In this document: positions 23,493 to 34,375 of the stretch, in pieces
Layout: every line of letters begins with the position of its first letter
How positions within the stretch are numbered: position 1 is the first letter of the stretch
From: Epiperipatus broadwayi
Lineage: Eukaryota > Onychophora > Udeonychophora > Euonychophora > Peripatidae
Assembly: GCA_028023455.1 (NCBI GenBank)
Contig: JAQFVV010000012.1
Location: forward strand, 4,556,023 to 4,620,022
Direction: 5' to 3'
Length of the DNA stretch: 64,000 nt
Translations under genes and position numbers: made by a program
Notes under the pieces: generated by a model
What the model saw: the letters and a program-made list of their open reading frames with translations, nothing else
Told to the model about the DNA's origin: nothing
The model's database searches: none

Positions 23493-25131
23493 GAAAAAGC
23501 ATTCATAAAAAGAGCTAATAGAATAGTGAGAATTTTGGCTATTTTTTCTTGTTTTCTTCTTACCTAGTGTAAGCTATAATTCTTCACTGATCATTGTTGG
23601 ATAAAAGCTTTATTAGAAACTAATATCTTTAATGTTTTATCTGACTCTTATTTAAAACATTTTTATAGTTAATAACTTTTATATATAATGACTTAAGATT
23701 TTCATCTTGGTGGAACTCTGAATATTTTTTAAGTTGCTGAAAAATTATAAACAAGATTTGAATGTTTTTGAGATAAATAATTCATTGTTATCCAATTATT
23801 GGTTAACATGTGGATATGTAGCTATTCTTATCTGAATGTCACAGTTATTATTTTAACTCTTTTGTATTCCTTTCACAATTCATCATTTTCTTTGTTCTCA
23901 CATTCAACATAGAATTTAAGATGAAACCATTATTACTTATCAGAAAATAATAAATTTGACTTCATTTGATAGATATTTTTGTTTGCTGCTGAAGTAAATT
24001 TTAAGTGTTTACATTTTCTTTCTGTAAATATTAAAAAAATGAAATTGTAATCAAAACAAAAAGACTGTATGTCATCAATTCTACAAAGATTATATTAATT
24101 TTACAAAATTGACAAAATTTTCATTATTTGCCTTTTTTAAAAAAAAAATCTGAATGAATATTTATTTATTTCTTTTATATCTAATGAAATATGCTTTAAA
24201 AATTAAAAACATTTTAATATTTATTGCAAAATTATGATAATTTCATACTTATTATTAAAATTAGAATGCTTATGTAGAAGGCTAAGTTTTTAAATAGCTT
24301 TAGGGCAGATTTGTGTTGTTTGCTAATATAATGTTCTATCTTTGAAAATAAAGTATTTCCATTCAAAATAAATTATTAATAATTTATATTTTGATTTCTA
24401 ATAAATATTGTATAAATTATTGTATAGAAAATATCTAGAATTGTAATAAATTTGCAAATATAGGGGATTTGAATTCAGAAAGTCTAGGCTTCATATGAAG
24501 AGTGCCTCTATGTCAAATATTAATTTTGCAAATAATTTTGGTTATTTTAACCATTTTTTTTAAACAATGTCATAAAAATCATGATGCCAAAAACCTGTCA
24601 TAATACAATAGAGGTACTTGTCAGGGTAGAGCTAAATTCTATTGTTTTGAAGAATTTTTTGATTTTCTTGCCATCTATGGAATTTTTTCAAACTAAAATT
24701 TTATATTATAATGTATATAGGAAAATACTCGTATTACAGTATAAAACATGCAGAAAATTTCATTAGGGGGGAAACTAATGAAAAAAACGAAGTAAACTGT
24801 TTGAAAATTAAGTGTGGTTTCCTTGGCTTTAGTAAATTAAGTATTGATATACTGGTTCCAAAAAAAAATACCAATGTAATATGATGTAATGAAGAAAAAA
24901 CTATACTTTTGCAAGTGCTGAGCCATGAATTATATATATTTCTCAAATTTATTATTTAAGTTTTAATCTAATATTAATTTATAAAAAATTTAAGAAATTG
25001 ATTAAATATTTTATAATTACTCTGTTTATAACTTAGGCTATAAAAAATTAGATTGTTTTTATTAAAATATGGACAACTATAAAATGGGAAAAAATTAAAT
25101 ATGTCACATGTTTGTTTATTACGCTGTTTAA

Positions 25132-25163
<32 letters not shown>

Positions 25164-26110
25164 TTTTATATTTTTTTAATTTATTTATTATTTTTTTTAT
25201 TTTTTTTATTTTTTCCTCAAACAAAAGGGTTTATAAAGGAAAAACTTGAGAGGTTTAAAAAAAAGAGAAAAAGTACAGTTTTTTGATGTGTATGAAAAAA
25301 TATTAATTAAGTGAGTAAAGTTTTAAATATGTCAATAAGCAATGGTGGGTAAATAATTTTTGCTGCTAAATTTTAAAAATAAACACTTGGATTGAGTAAT
25401 TAGAACAAATATTGAATATAAATCTGCAATGACAATATAGTGAACACTCATAAACAATGCTCATAATCCATTTATCTTACCAGAAATTTAAAGTTGTGAC
25501 TAATGATATAAGTAAATTCAAATGAAGCTTGACAATATATATTGGATCAGATGTGAGTATTGTCTTTTTGTTTGTTGACTATCTTTTTTATCAAATTAGT
25601 TTTCATTAAATTTTTAAACTATAAACTTAGAGTAAAATTTCTATAAAGGGTTATTAGAAAATCAAACTTCTGTCTTCTATCTATTATTAAAATCTAAAAT
25701 ATACAAGATTGTTAATTCACTCTTGCAAAAAATATTTTCAAAACCAGAAATAAAAATATTGATGTATTAACAAACTTCACTTCTCTCTTTCATTTTTCAT
25801 ATAAATAAAGTTACAATAAAGGATAAATGATCCCCAAAATGCATTTCATGCTGAACCAGCACTCATCAGTTGACCCAGGTCATCATCTTCCATATATATC
25901 TTTATTACATGAAGTGTATTTATGTATGGTGATTTTTCACATTTTCTTTTTCAACTGCTAAACTTATTCCACTCACAACCTCGTTTACTTTCACTTTTGA
26001 TAAACTTGACTGAGTTTATCATTAATTATTCATTAATAATTGCAAACAAATATATACCTGAATTCATGTGGATAATGAATGAGAAAGTCTATTTATTTTC
26101 TATTAAATAA
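23493..26110. other. AT-rich DNA with poly-T tract and one Family A copy
   Basis: A T-run of about 28 bases (25,131-25,158) followed by more T-rich sequence. Short open frames at 24,581-24,946 and 25,922-26,110 have no domain. The Family A repeat copy at 25,790-25,950 is listed separately. Confidence 0.5.
25790..25950 (-). repeat. Family A hammerhead repeat, single copy
   Basis: Reverse complement of the Family A consensus with an intact core: the minus strand reads CTGATGA at 25,869-25,863, stem II GTGCT/AGCAT, and GAAA. Sequence on both sides (GGATAAATGATCCCC / ACCCAGGTCATCATCTTCC) pairs as stem I. No partner arm was found within 500 bp. Confidence 0.8.
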
Positions 26111-26113
26111 TTT

Positions 26114-26324
26114 ATTTAAAATATTGAATAGCATCACACTCTCAGATCTAACAGCTTCAGCTTCACCTATTTATATAGAAAGTAGGTTGAAGTAAAAAAG
26201 GGTTTCCCTCTCTTCTTCCAAAGCATAAGCTTGTGGTTAAGACCTATAGAGGGCTCTATCTTTCCATTTTCATGTGCACACTCTTGAGGTTTATGGCCTT
26301 AGTAAATACTACTTACGTAATCAA
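26114..26324 (+). repeat. Family C MITE, partial copy 1 (tandem)
   Basis: Shares CACACTCTCAGATCTAAC, CTTCAGCTTCACCTATTTATA, GACCTATAGAGG and GGCCTTAGTAAATA with copy 2 (offset about 336 bp) and, inverted, with 60,211-60,549. One terminal repeat is missing. Confidence 0.85.
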
Positions 26325-26383
26325 TGTGCATTTAAATAAATTTATAATTACAACTTTAAATTATCATGATAGATTTCTAACTA

Positions 26384-26664
26384 TAAGATCTTTCCATTGA
26401 CTCATCATAAATCAAAAGATTTCATGAGTACTAATGTGTAATAGAAATTGCAGACTTAATCAGTGAAGTATTGAATAGCTTCACACTCTCAGATCTAACT
26501 GCTTCAGCTTCACCTATTTATATAGAAAGTAGGTTGAAGTAAATAAGGATTCCCTTCTTTCCTTCTAAAGTGTAAACTTGTGGTTAAGATCTATAGAGGT
26601 CCCTACCTTCGCATTTTCATGTGCACACCCTTGAGGTTTATAGCCTTAGTAAATATTATTTTTA
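26384..26664 (+). repeat. Family C MITE, longer copy 2 (tandem)
   Basis: Includes the AGATCTTTCCATTGACTCAT block next to the missing left terminal repeat, then the same blocks as copy 1 and the right terminal repeat ending CCTTAGTAAATATTA. Together with copy 1 it forms a direct tandem of nearly one element length. Confidence 0.85.
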
Positions 26665-28333
26665 CTCTGATAAAATGTATAATTTGTTTTAATTATATAT
26701 TAAAATTAATTCTGATATAAATCCTTAGCTATATAGTCTTGATAAATAATACATACTTAAAATCATTACAATTCTTAACTTATTTAGTATGGCATTTTAT
26801 TAAATACTTTTTGTAATAATACTTGTGCTTAGTTCATTTTATTAAAATCAATAATTAGAATCACAAGCTTATTCTAGTATAAAGATTTGGATAATAATTC
26901 CCGCTCATAATTAAAAGTATATACATAATTTTGTGATTTGTAATCATAAACATAAATAACTTATGATCCAGTTATTGTTATTTTACTATTAATTATTGTT
27001 TTGTTTAATTCATAGTGTTTTATTTGTTTTTGGGCAAGAAAATCTTGATTATACCAATGATCAGTGTAGCCCCATATTTCTATCCTGAATTTAGTTATGT
27101 AAAATATTGTAATACATACATATATGTGTGCCCATGTGTGTATGTATAAAATTGTCTTTTATATAAGACTAGTATGATTGTTGTGCCCTATAAATTAGAC
27201 TACATTAATTCTGCAGTATTTATAAAATAAAACTGGTAAACATTATAAAAAATTGTTTGATTATTAATTCTATAATCTTTGATATTCAAACCAACTTTTA
27301 ATCATTAGACAAAATTAATGATAAATTTAGACCTCAATATACATATTTCTGAAGCATGAACTTGTCTTCTTAATATGAGGTAAGATTCCTAATAATTATA
27401 TATATATATATATATTTTACATCATAATTCAGATAACCATTATATATATATATATATTGTAACAGTATACATATGCCATTATATTATTTTAAAACTAAAA
27501 TAAAAGGGGGAAATGAATCCTAAATAAAATTGTTTTTTTTTAAAAAAATGTAAAAGAAATATAAAATAGTTATTTTAACATTAATATAATCGCAAAGATG
27601 GAAAACTATTTTTAAAAAAAGATTATTTAAATAAAAATTATCTAAAAAAAATAGAACTAAAGATAAAGATTAATATTTTTGTTTAAAAGTAATGAAAAAG
27701 AAAAATGTTAATTAATTTCAATTTAAAAATCATGTTTAAATCTTAATGAATAGAAATGATTGTTTTATTAATTGAATCTAAAGCAAATGAACCCTTGGGC
27801 ATGTTGTAATATAAAGGTCATATAAGAGATAAAAATTAAGGATTGTGTTTCCCACTCAGAAGCAGGTCAACTAATATGAGCACCAAGCCACACATAAGCC
27901 AGAAAGGAAAACATCCAGACCTGTAAAAACAAATGATGTCATATGTGATCGATCCATAGGATTTATGATAAGAGATGCCAAAAATTATAAAAGATGGAAA
28001 TGTCCAATTAATACAGCCTTTTTACTCACTTAGAAATGAAGTAACTGTTGACTCTTGAACTGCATTGTGGACCCTGAAATATATGGGTCTCAAAATGAAT
28101 TAATTTTCCTGTTATGCAGCAGCTGAGATGACCTTCAAATTGATGGTTACTGAATGCAACAACAATGGACTGGTCTTTCTAGAAATGATATAAATATTAA
28201 GTGGACTTTGGTTGGATGGGTGTTACACATCCTGGACAAGATGGACTTCAAAGTTACTGTGGAAAGTATGAACATTTGTTTATCTAAATTGAAATAGGAA
28301 CTGTAAAAAAATTTAAAATAATTAAGAACTTTC
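26665..28333. other. AT-rich DNA, with an unidentified milder patch at 27.84-28.27 kb
   Basis: Two TA microsatellites at 27,400-27,415 and 27,443-27,456. The patch at 27,840-28,270 has more GC and could be old element or exon sequence. I found no frame or repeat partner for it in the window. Confidence 0.4.
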
Positions 28334-28555
28334 GGTAATACAGCATCGATTGATCCACGCCATAAGATGGCACTGTTACTAGTGAAAAACGAATAGATAT
28401 AATGTTACCGGGCTGATTTAATTATTATTATTTTGTAATGTTATCGTGTTTTTTTTTTTTTTTGGTTTGGATTATTTTTTTTTTTGGGACCGTATTTTCT
28501 CTTTTTTTTAAATAAATAAATTGATTTTTAAATATATTTTTTAATACGTTTTGTA

Positions 28556-28682
28556 AAAACCTTATTCTCTCTTTTCTTCATAGCGCAAGCTTGTGTTTTT
28601 AAGACCTATAGAGGTCCCTACCTTCGTATTTTTCAGACGCTTATTTCTAAGGTTACAGCCTTAATAAATTATTACTTTATTT
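28556..28682 (+). repeat. Family C MITE end fragment nested in Merlin element
   Basis: Holds GACCTATAGAGGTCCCTACC, TTTTTCAGACGCTTAT and AAGGTTACAGCCTTA, matching the right-hand 125 bp of the element at 60,211-60,549. It lies inside the Merlin element and so is younger than it. Confidence 0.8.
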
Positions 28683-28765
28683 TTTTTGTAAAACTTGTTG
28701 TTTAACAAAATTGGATTACGGTCTTTTTTTTTTTAAAGTAACTTTTTTTTTTTTTCCGCTTTTGA

Positions 28766-29032
28766 TTACGGTCTTCTTTTTTTTTTAAAGTAACTTTTTT
28801 TTACTTTCATTAAACTACCACAAAGGCAGTTCTTCTGGGTGAGGAGAATATTTCTCTGTTGAAGAAAGGCCACCACATCTGCTTCTGTAGTCTGCCATTG
28901 AAATGTTTTGATCTCGAAAAAGTGTCGGAAAGTGCGCAACTTGATCATGAACTTTGCTGAATTGTGACTAACAATCCTCATTAACTGAATTCTGACCCCT
29001 GACAATGAAACCAGGGGCATTTGGAAAATCAT
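28766..29032 (-). pseudogene. Merlin transposase N-terminal fragment
   Basis: An 88-codon frame starting 340 bp inside the right TIR. Residues 50-77 follow the Merlin/IS1016 N-terminal pattern: TTEADVVAFLQQRNILL then a CxCG zinc knuckle (C69, C71) followed by SLMKV. In this family (ISXO2-like DDE transposases) a second cysteine pair and the DDE/DDN core follow. Both are missing, because the frame enters a lysine-rich homopolymer tract and stops. Full proteins are about 250-350 residues, so under a third remains. It would have cut and rejoined element ends; it is inactive. Confidence 0.72.
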
Positions 29033-29375
29033 TACAATTTTTACAAATGAAAATTAAAAAAAATACATCGAAGCCAACAAAAAACAAAAAAAAAACATTA
29101 TAATATAGTTTTCGACATTCAAAATACAGAAACCTTCACATCATATGCTGTACAATAGTTAAGAGTAATGTCTATAGAGAGTCTTGCATACTCATCGCTA
29201 ATAATGTTTAACATACTAGAGATGTTTGGGGTAATGGGTGCGCTTCAACATCTTAGCAGTTGAACAGTTTATTAGGCCACAAGATCTATGAGCGGCCTTG
29301 TAAACAGCATATTTATGTGCTTTAGCATAGAAACAGCACCATCTTATGGCATGGATCAATCAATGCTGTATTACC

Positions 29376-30904
29376 AACTTTCAAATATGTAAACTTCTAA
29401 AAAAAATCTTTTGTCTGACTGAGCATAGGTTTAAATTAGTCATAATCTGCCAATATGTTTATTTCCTAATCAATCATTTCCATTTTTTTTTTTCATTTCT
29501 AATTATTTTTTTATGTGTTAGCTAAATTATTAACTTGTGATAAATTTAAGTTGGATATAGATGGTTGCATAGATTTGTTATGTTTATGTTAGTTTAAGGG
29601 GGTTAATTTCAGATTATCTGTCTCATAGTTGAATCGAGGTTGGTGGAGGGATGTATGGATATTTCATGTCAATGTAATATGAAGTGCACTAGCATGCAGG
29701 GCATAGTATTCCAACTGAATGCATGGTCAAAAAGTGTAGCCATCACATTGCCAATGGGTGTAGATGTATTCCCTACACATTGGGATTCTTTTCACTCTAT
29801 GGATTGGGACTATAAGATGCAAAGACCACTGTCCCTCCATAGGGAACACTTCATATTCTTTATATTAAATGATTACTTAACTCACCAGACAGATGTGCAT
29901 TCCTATACTGGATGAGAATCATTCTTCATTAAATAATATCATGCTGCAGACGCTCATTCCTGTCAGTATGGTTTTATGTTAACGTCTTCATGTTGCATTA
30001 ATCACATCGATATATCATTTATCTGTCTTTGGTTTAGCTGTGAACTTATAGCCTGGAATTAAAAGAATAGAGTTAGTCAAGCACATATTTTGTGTAGCCT
30101 ATCTATGCCTAACATTCCAATATACCAAATTGTATAAACTGTCCATCTGTGTGGACTTACTAATGATTAAAATAATAATAACAAATTAAAGCAGTATTAA
30201 AGAATTTATTCCTCAAATTTATATATGTGCATAAATAAATGTTTGTGTGATTATAACTGGCAATGGCTTATTTTTATTATCTTTTTTTTTCTTATTAAAA
30301 ATACGTTTAAGAATTTAGATTTTAAATCTCAGCTACTCCATGAGCTAGTGTCTGGGACTCGCAAAGATGCATCAGCCTACTATATAAATTTTCCAGGTTT
30401 AAATGGCCTGGTGGTGCTCTGTACAGCAGATAAAGAAAGTGTCCACTAATGCCCGACCGTTATAATATATATATATAACTTATACAGAAGTACTTTCCGT
30501 TACTTGGATGAGACTCATTATTAACTAAACTTATGTTCAAGAAAAAGAGATGTTCTATGATTTTCCATGAGCTCTTTATTTCAGTATTAGAAGATTATAT
30601 ATTTGTTATATAGTCTTCAAATTGATTTATAAGATTTGTTAATTCCTGTAAAGTCATTTGACATTTGTTGCTCATATAGATATGTTTGTTTAATAATGTT
30701 ATGATAGAAGTAATTGAAAATATTTCTAGATAATTTATATGTTATTATTATCATTTACTTGTACTACTACAATATTTTTTTTAAAAAATACATGATACAC
30801 ATAATATATACATAAATGTAAAAGTATAATACCCATTATAAAAAATATTATATGTAATGTATAAACAATTTAACGATAAAATTTACCGTTAAATTGTTTT
30901 TATA
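29376..30904. other. Intergenic DNA with unidentified milder patches
   Basis: A patch at 29,630-29,990 carries a 91-codon open frame (plus) with no known domain and a small inverted repeat (CCAATGGGTGTAG...CTACACATTGG). A second patch at 30,330-30,460 has balanced composition and may be an old retroelement fragment. Neither has a partner in the window. Confidence 0.35.
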
Positions 30905-31305
30905 TATATGAATTCATGGTTCCATATAATAAAAATATAATAGTTAAATAGCTGACGTTTCAGTACAATAATAAGTGTTTTCCTCACAGCATCTTCTTTC
31001 TTTAATAATGTTAATTGTAATATTCTCACGGATAAATGATGAATTCATAGTATTATTTTGGGAAATTTCCATATAATAAAAATATAATAGCTAAATAGCT
31101 GACATTTTAGTACAATAATAAGTACTTTATTCAGCGATTCTTTTTTCTCTAAAAAATGTGTGTGAAGAAAGAAAGAAAAAGATGTTATGAGGAAAGTACT
31201 TGTTATTGTACTGAAACATCAGTTATTTAGTTATTATATTTTTATTACACAAAAATTCCCAGAAATAATACTATGAATTCATTTATCTGTGAGAATATTA
31301 GAATT
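30905..31305. repeat. Family D foldback: one tandem and one inverted copy
   Basis: Segment 1 (30,911-31,045) and segment 2 (31,048-31,160) are direct copies starting GAATTCAT. Segment 3 (31,165-31,305) is the inverse of both. All share TAATAAAAATATAATAG, TAGCTGAC[GA]TTTxAGTACAA and GGATAAATGA. On the strand where the repeat reads GAAACGTC (minus for segment 1), it resembles a decayed hammerhead (CTG-TGAGG ... GAAAC-GTC-AGC). Confidence 0.75.
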
Positions 31306-32170
31306 AATATATATATATATAGTTGGTACATATGTCTGTCATGTTAACTACTTAGTATTTAAATATGAATAAACTTGGAAATTTATCTTTTGGGGCATTT
31401 TTTTTTTAGAAACTAAAACCATAGCCAACTTAGTTATTCTTCTGTTTAATAATTACTAAAATGAGGAAATTAAAACATTAAATAACGTCAGTACTTGATA
31501 CCCTAATGAATATTCTTATTTTTTGTTGTAAAGTCTGCTGAGTCGTTTGTTCTTCAATGGATAAGTTAAAGGATGTTTTTTTTTTCTTTTTTACTTATGT
31601 ATAGATATGTTCTTGAAAAGTTATTGATTTTTCTTTATCTGTTAAAGGTCTGGTTGAGATCATATTTTCATCAGTTATTGATTGTTTACACATTTCTGCT
31701 TTTAGAATTTTTTGGAAAAAAAAAGATAAACTTAAAGATTTTTATTCTATTATTGGCATTATTGCTCCATCTAATAAAAAATAAATGTAAAATTCTGATT
31801 TATATATAAATTCTTTAGAAAGTGATTTATATGTATAATGAAAAAATTGGCAACAAATAATGGCTTTTTAATGTGAAAAAATAAATAAAAACATTATTCT
31901 CTGAATATTTTAGTTTATGGGTAGGAATAATGGACATAAGGTGTAAATGTTCCTGCATCAGATACAAACTTATGAAAGTACAAAAAAGTATCTCAATTTA
32001 GTTACTTAGGTTTCATTTTTAGACAAATACTTGAGTATCAAATATTGCTTCTCTAGCCATGCATACGTATTGAGATTTATTTTGCAAATTGTACAGGAAT
32101 TAATAACTCTTGTGTTCATCACTGCATTGCTGAATTAAATTGTACAGGAGGTAATATTTATTATGATACA
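31306..32170. other. AT-rich intergenic DNA
   Basis: A 78-codon hydrophobic frame at 31,573-31,809 is rich in F, L, I and K codons as expected from AT-rich DNA. It has no recognised domain. Confidence 0.5.
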
Positions 32171-32271
32171 CAAAGCAAAACTCTCCATACGGTATTGCCA
32201 CCCTGTGCCAACCAATGTAATCAATGAATGTCAGAAGGCTTGTGCATGAAATCCCTATCTAATGCCTACTC

Positions 32272-32330
32272 ATCCAATATCCCCAGACTAGTTTCTGGCT
32301 TGTGACCATCGTCAGTGAGGAGCTTTGGAT
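32272..32330 (-). ncRNA. Type I hammerhead ribozyme motif, Family E unit 1
   Basis: The minus strand reads outer stem I ATCCAA, internal loop AGC, inner stem I TCCTCA, core CTGACGA, stem II TGGT/GCCA around CACAA, GAAA, a minimal stem III, the cleavage triplet GTC (32,288-32,286), then TGGGGA, loop TA and TTGGAT. Every core position matches the hammerhead consensus. The stem I internal loop sits where tertiary contacts with loop II form in natural type I ribozymes. Confidence 0.8.
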
Positions 32331-32759
32331 CTGAGAGCACTGCACCTAGATCTTAGGATCTAATGCAATCCTCCAGGACCCACCTTTTATCTCTATTTAA
32401 CTACAAAACTATGAGAATGAAACTGAAAACAAAAAAAATATTTCAATCTAAGCTCAATAGCTTATATAGTCATATGGGTCTGAACTCAGTTCAGCATCCA
32501 TCATGGGATGCTTAATGGCTTAACACAAATTCTGCCTAATAGGATAGTGTTAGCTATGGTTGTTAAAGAGCCAAAGACACCAAAATGTATGGGTGCTGAA
32601 CTGAGTTCAGACCCATATGACTATAAAAGCTATTGAGCTTAGATTGAAAATATTTTTGTGTTTTCAGTTTCATTCTCATAGTTTTGTAGTTAAGTAGAGA
32701 TAAAAGGTGGGTGCTGGAAAGTTGTATTAGATCCTAAGATCTAGGTGCAGTGCTCTCAG

Positions 32760-32818
32760 ATCCAAAGCTCCTCACTGACGATAGCAACAAGCCAGAAACT
32801 AGTCTGGGGATATTGGAT
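32760..32818 (+). ncRNA. Type I hammerhead ribozyme motif, Family E unit 2
   Basis: Same fold as unit 1: ATCCAA at 32,760-32,765, core CTGACGA at 32,775-32,781, GAAA at 32,795-32,798, GTC at 32,802-32,804, and TTGGAT at 32,813-32,818. Stem II is weaker (TAGC/GCCA). Length is 59 nt. Confidence 0.75.
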
Positions 32819-33205
32819 GAGTAATCATTAGATAGAAATTTTATGCACAAGCCTTCTGGCATTCATTGATTACTCTGTTTGGCACAGGGTGGTAATACTG
32901 TAAGGAGAGTTTTGCTTTGTTTATAAACAATTATGTGCTAGTATAGGATAGTGATCATGGGATGCTTAATGATTTAACACCAATCCTGCCTAATAGGATA
33001 GTGGTGGCTATGGTTGTTAAAGAGCCAAAGACACCAAAATATATGGGTGCTGAACTGAGTTCAGACCCATATGACTATATAAGCTATTGAGCTTAGATTG
33101 AAAATATTTTTGTGTTTTCAGTTTCATTCTCATAGTTTTGTAGTTAAGTAGAGATAAAATGAGTGCTGGAGGGTTGCATCTAAGATCTAGGTGCAGTGCT
33201 CTCAG

Positions 33206-33264
33206 ATACAAAGCTCCTCACTGATGATTGCCACAAGCCAGAAACTAGTCTAGGGATATTGGAT
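33206..33264 (+). ncRNA. Type I hammerhead ribozyme motif, Family E unit 3
   Basis: Core CTGATGA at 33,221-33,227, GAAA at 33,241-33,244 and GTC at 33,248-33,250. Stem I has one outer and one inner mismatch compared with unit 2. The GTC lies 446 bp from that of unit 2, so cutting at both sites would free a monomer of about 446 nt. Confidence 0.72.
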
Positions 33265-33684
33265 GAGTTAGGCATTAGATATGGATTTTATGCACAAGCC
33301 TTCTGGCATTCATTGATTACCCTGGTTGGCACAGGGTGGCAATACTGTATGGAGAGTTTTGCTTTGTTTATAAACAATTATGTGCTAGTATAAGATAGTG
33401 ATCATGGGATTTATAATTAGTTATTCATATCATAATGCAATTACATTTTTTTTGGTTTATTGTCTATATATTATAAATAATAACTATAAAGAATTATTAA
33501 AATATCAAAAATAAGATTTTAAAAGTAAACATACATATCAAAGCAAACACTTATCATCTTCTTTTTCTTAATTCTATAAAAAAACTTTAAGTGACTTTCA
33601 CTATTTAAATTTTAATTTATTTCACTGTTGGCTGAACTGTTGCCAAATAGTGTAGTATAAAAATATAATAAAATACTATTACCT

Positions 33685-33700
33685 AATATATATATATATA

Positions 33701-33760
<60 letters not shown>
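33685..33760. repeat. TA microsatellite
   Basis: Nearly pure (TA)n of about 75 bp with one ACT interruption. Confidence 0.95.
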
Positions 33761-33949
33761 CAAGTTGACTATGTTCCAACTAACTATAAAATAAATGATT
33801 AGTCTACTGATGCAAAAAAGTTTAACTCTTTTATTCACTAGTGTAACCCAAACTATTCAAGAATACTCTTTATTTTCTTATGTAATTATATCTATATATG
33901 TATAATTATCAATGATTTGAACACAGACTTTTAAGCTGTTTTTAAATAT

Positions 33950-34375
33950 TCACTCTGTCACAAACAACCGATACACATGATCACACACATGTCAAAAAGA
34001 TAAACGATCTCCAATATACATATTTTATGCTGAATCAACACTTGCCATCAACAAGATATTTGGCATTCCATCATCACACTTTCAATGGTATGGATGCCTG
34101 AAGAGTTGGAAGGTTATGTAGATTGAAGTCTGACCATTCAAGTATTAAGATTTACTACCTTAATATAAACTGAGCACTGATTATAGATATGTGTGGAAGA
34201 TGATGATCTGGACCAACTGATGAGTGCTGGTTCAGCATGAAATACATATATTGGAGATCATTTATCTTTTTCACGTGCATGTTATAATGTATATTAGTTG
34301 TATGAGATAGAGTGAATAGTTGAATGAAGCTTGAGTCTGTCTTCATATTTCTGATAATTACATCTTTAAACTCCA
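33950..34375. repeat. Family A hammerhead repeat, head-to-head inverted pair
   Basis: Left arm (33,955-34,050, minus) breaks off within the hammerhead core. Right arm (34,125-34,345, plus) is complete. The arms share GATCTCCAATATACATATTT / AATACATATATTGGAGATC and flanks. The unit between them resembles the spacer of the 15-kb pair (GCCTGAAGAGTTGGA-type). Confidence 0.82.
34202..34262 (+). ncRNA. Hammerhead ribozyme motif, best Family A copy
   Basis: GATGATC (34,202-34,208) pairs with GATCATT (34,256-34,262) and CCAA with TTGG as a two-part stem I. The core CTGATGA is at 34,217-34,223. Stem II is GTGCT/AGCAT with a G-U closing pair. GAAA is at 34,239-34,242. A short stem III is followed by a predicted ATA cleavage triplet (34,248-34,250). 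AGCAT-GAAA probably decayed from AGCAC-GAAA at a CpG, which would restore the usual G-C closing pair. ATA fits the NUH rule but is less usual than GUC. Confidence 0.65.

Larger units (their letters stand above)
28334..29368 (-). mobile_element. Merlin-type DNA transposon (degraded, with nested insert)
   Basis: The ends are about 44-bp terminal inverted repeats starting GGTAATACAGCAT, with four mismatches, all transitions. A perfect 7-bp direct repeat AACTTTC flanks it (28,327-28,333 and 29,369-29,375). On the minus strand, next to the right TIR, is the N-terminus of a Merlin/IS1016-type transposase. GG termini with a 7-9 bp duplication fit Merlin. A piece of the Family C MITE (28,556-28,682) and a T-rich tandem duplication (28,715-28,800) lie inside, where the rest of the transposase should be. 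Confidence 0.8.
32171..33409. mobile_element. Family E hammerhead array: one inverted and two tandem units
   Basis: Unit 1 (32,171-32,498) is on the minus strand. Units 2 (32,501-32,954) and 3 (32,955-33,409) are plus-strand direct tandem copies with a 454-bp period, both ending GTGATCATGGGAT. Every unit carries GAACTGAGTTCAGACCCATA, a hammerhead motif, and GGCACAGGGTGG. Units 2 and 3 are very alike. Tandem hammerhead monomers are the layout of PLE pseudo-LTRs and retrozymes. No coding sequence is present. Confidence 0.85.

Noticed and set aside
29640-29915. 91-codon frame in a milder-composition patch
   Set aside because: No domain, no repeat partner and no splice or promoter context that I can see; described as unidentified only.
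33685-33760. TA tract as a CRISPR-like or origin-like array
   Set aside because: Plain dinucleotide microsatellite with no spacers or conserved unit.
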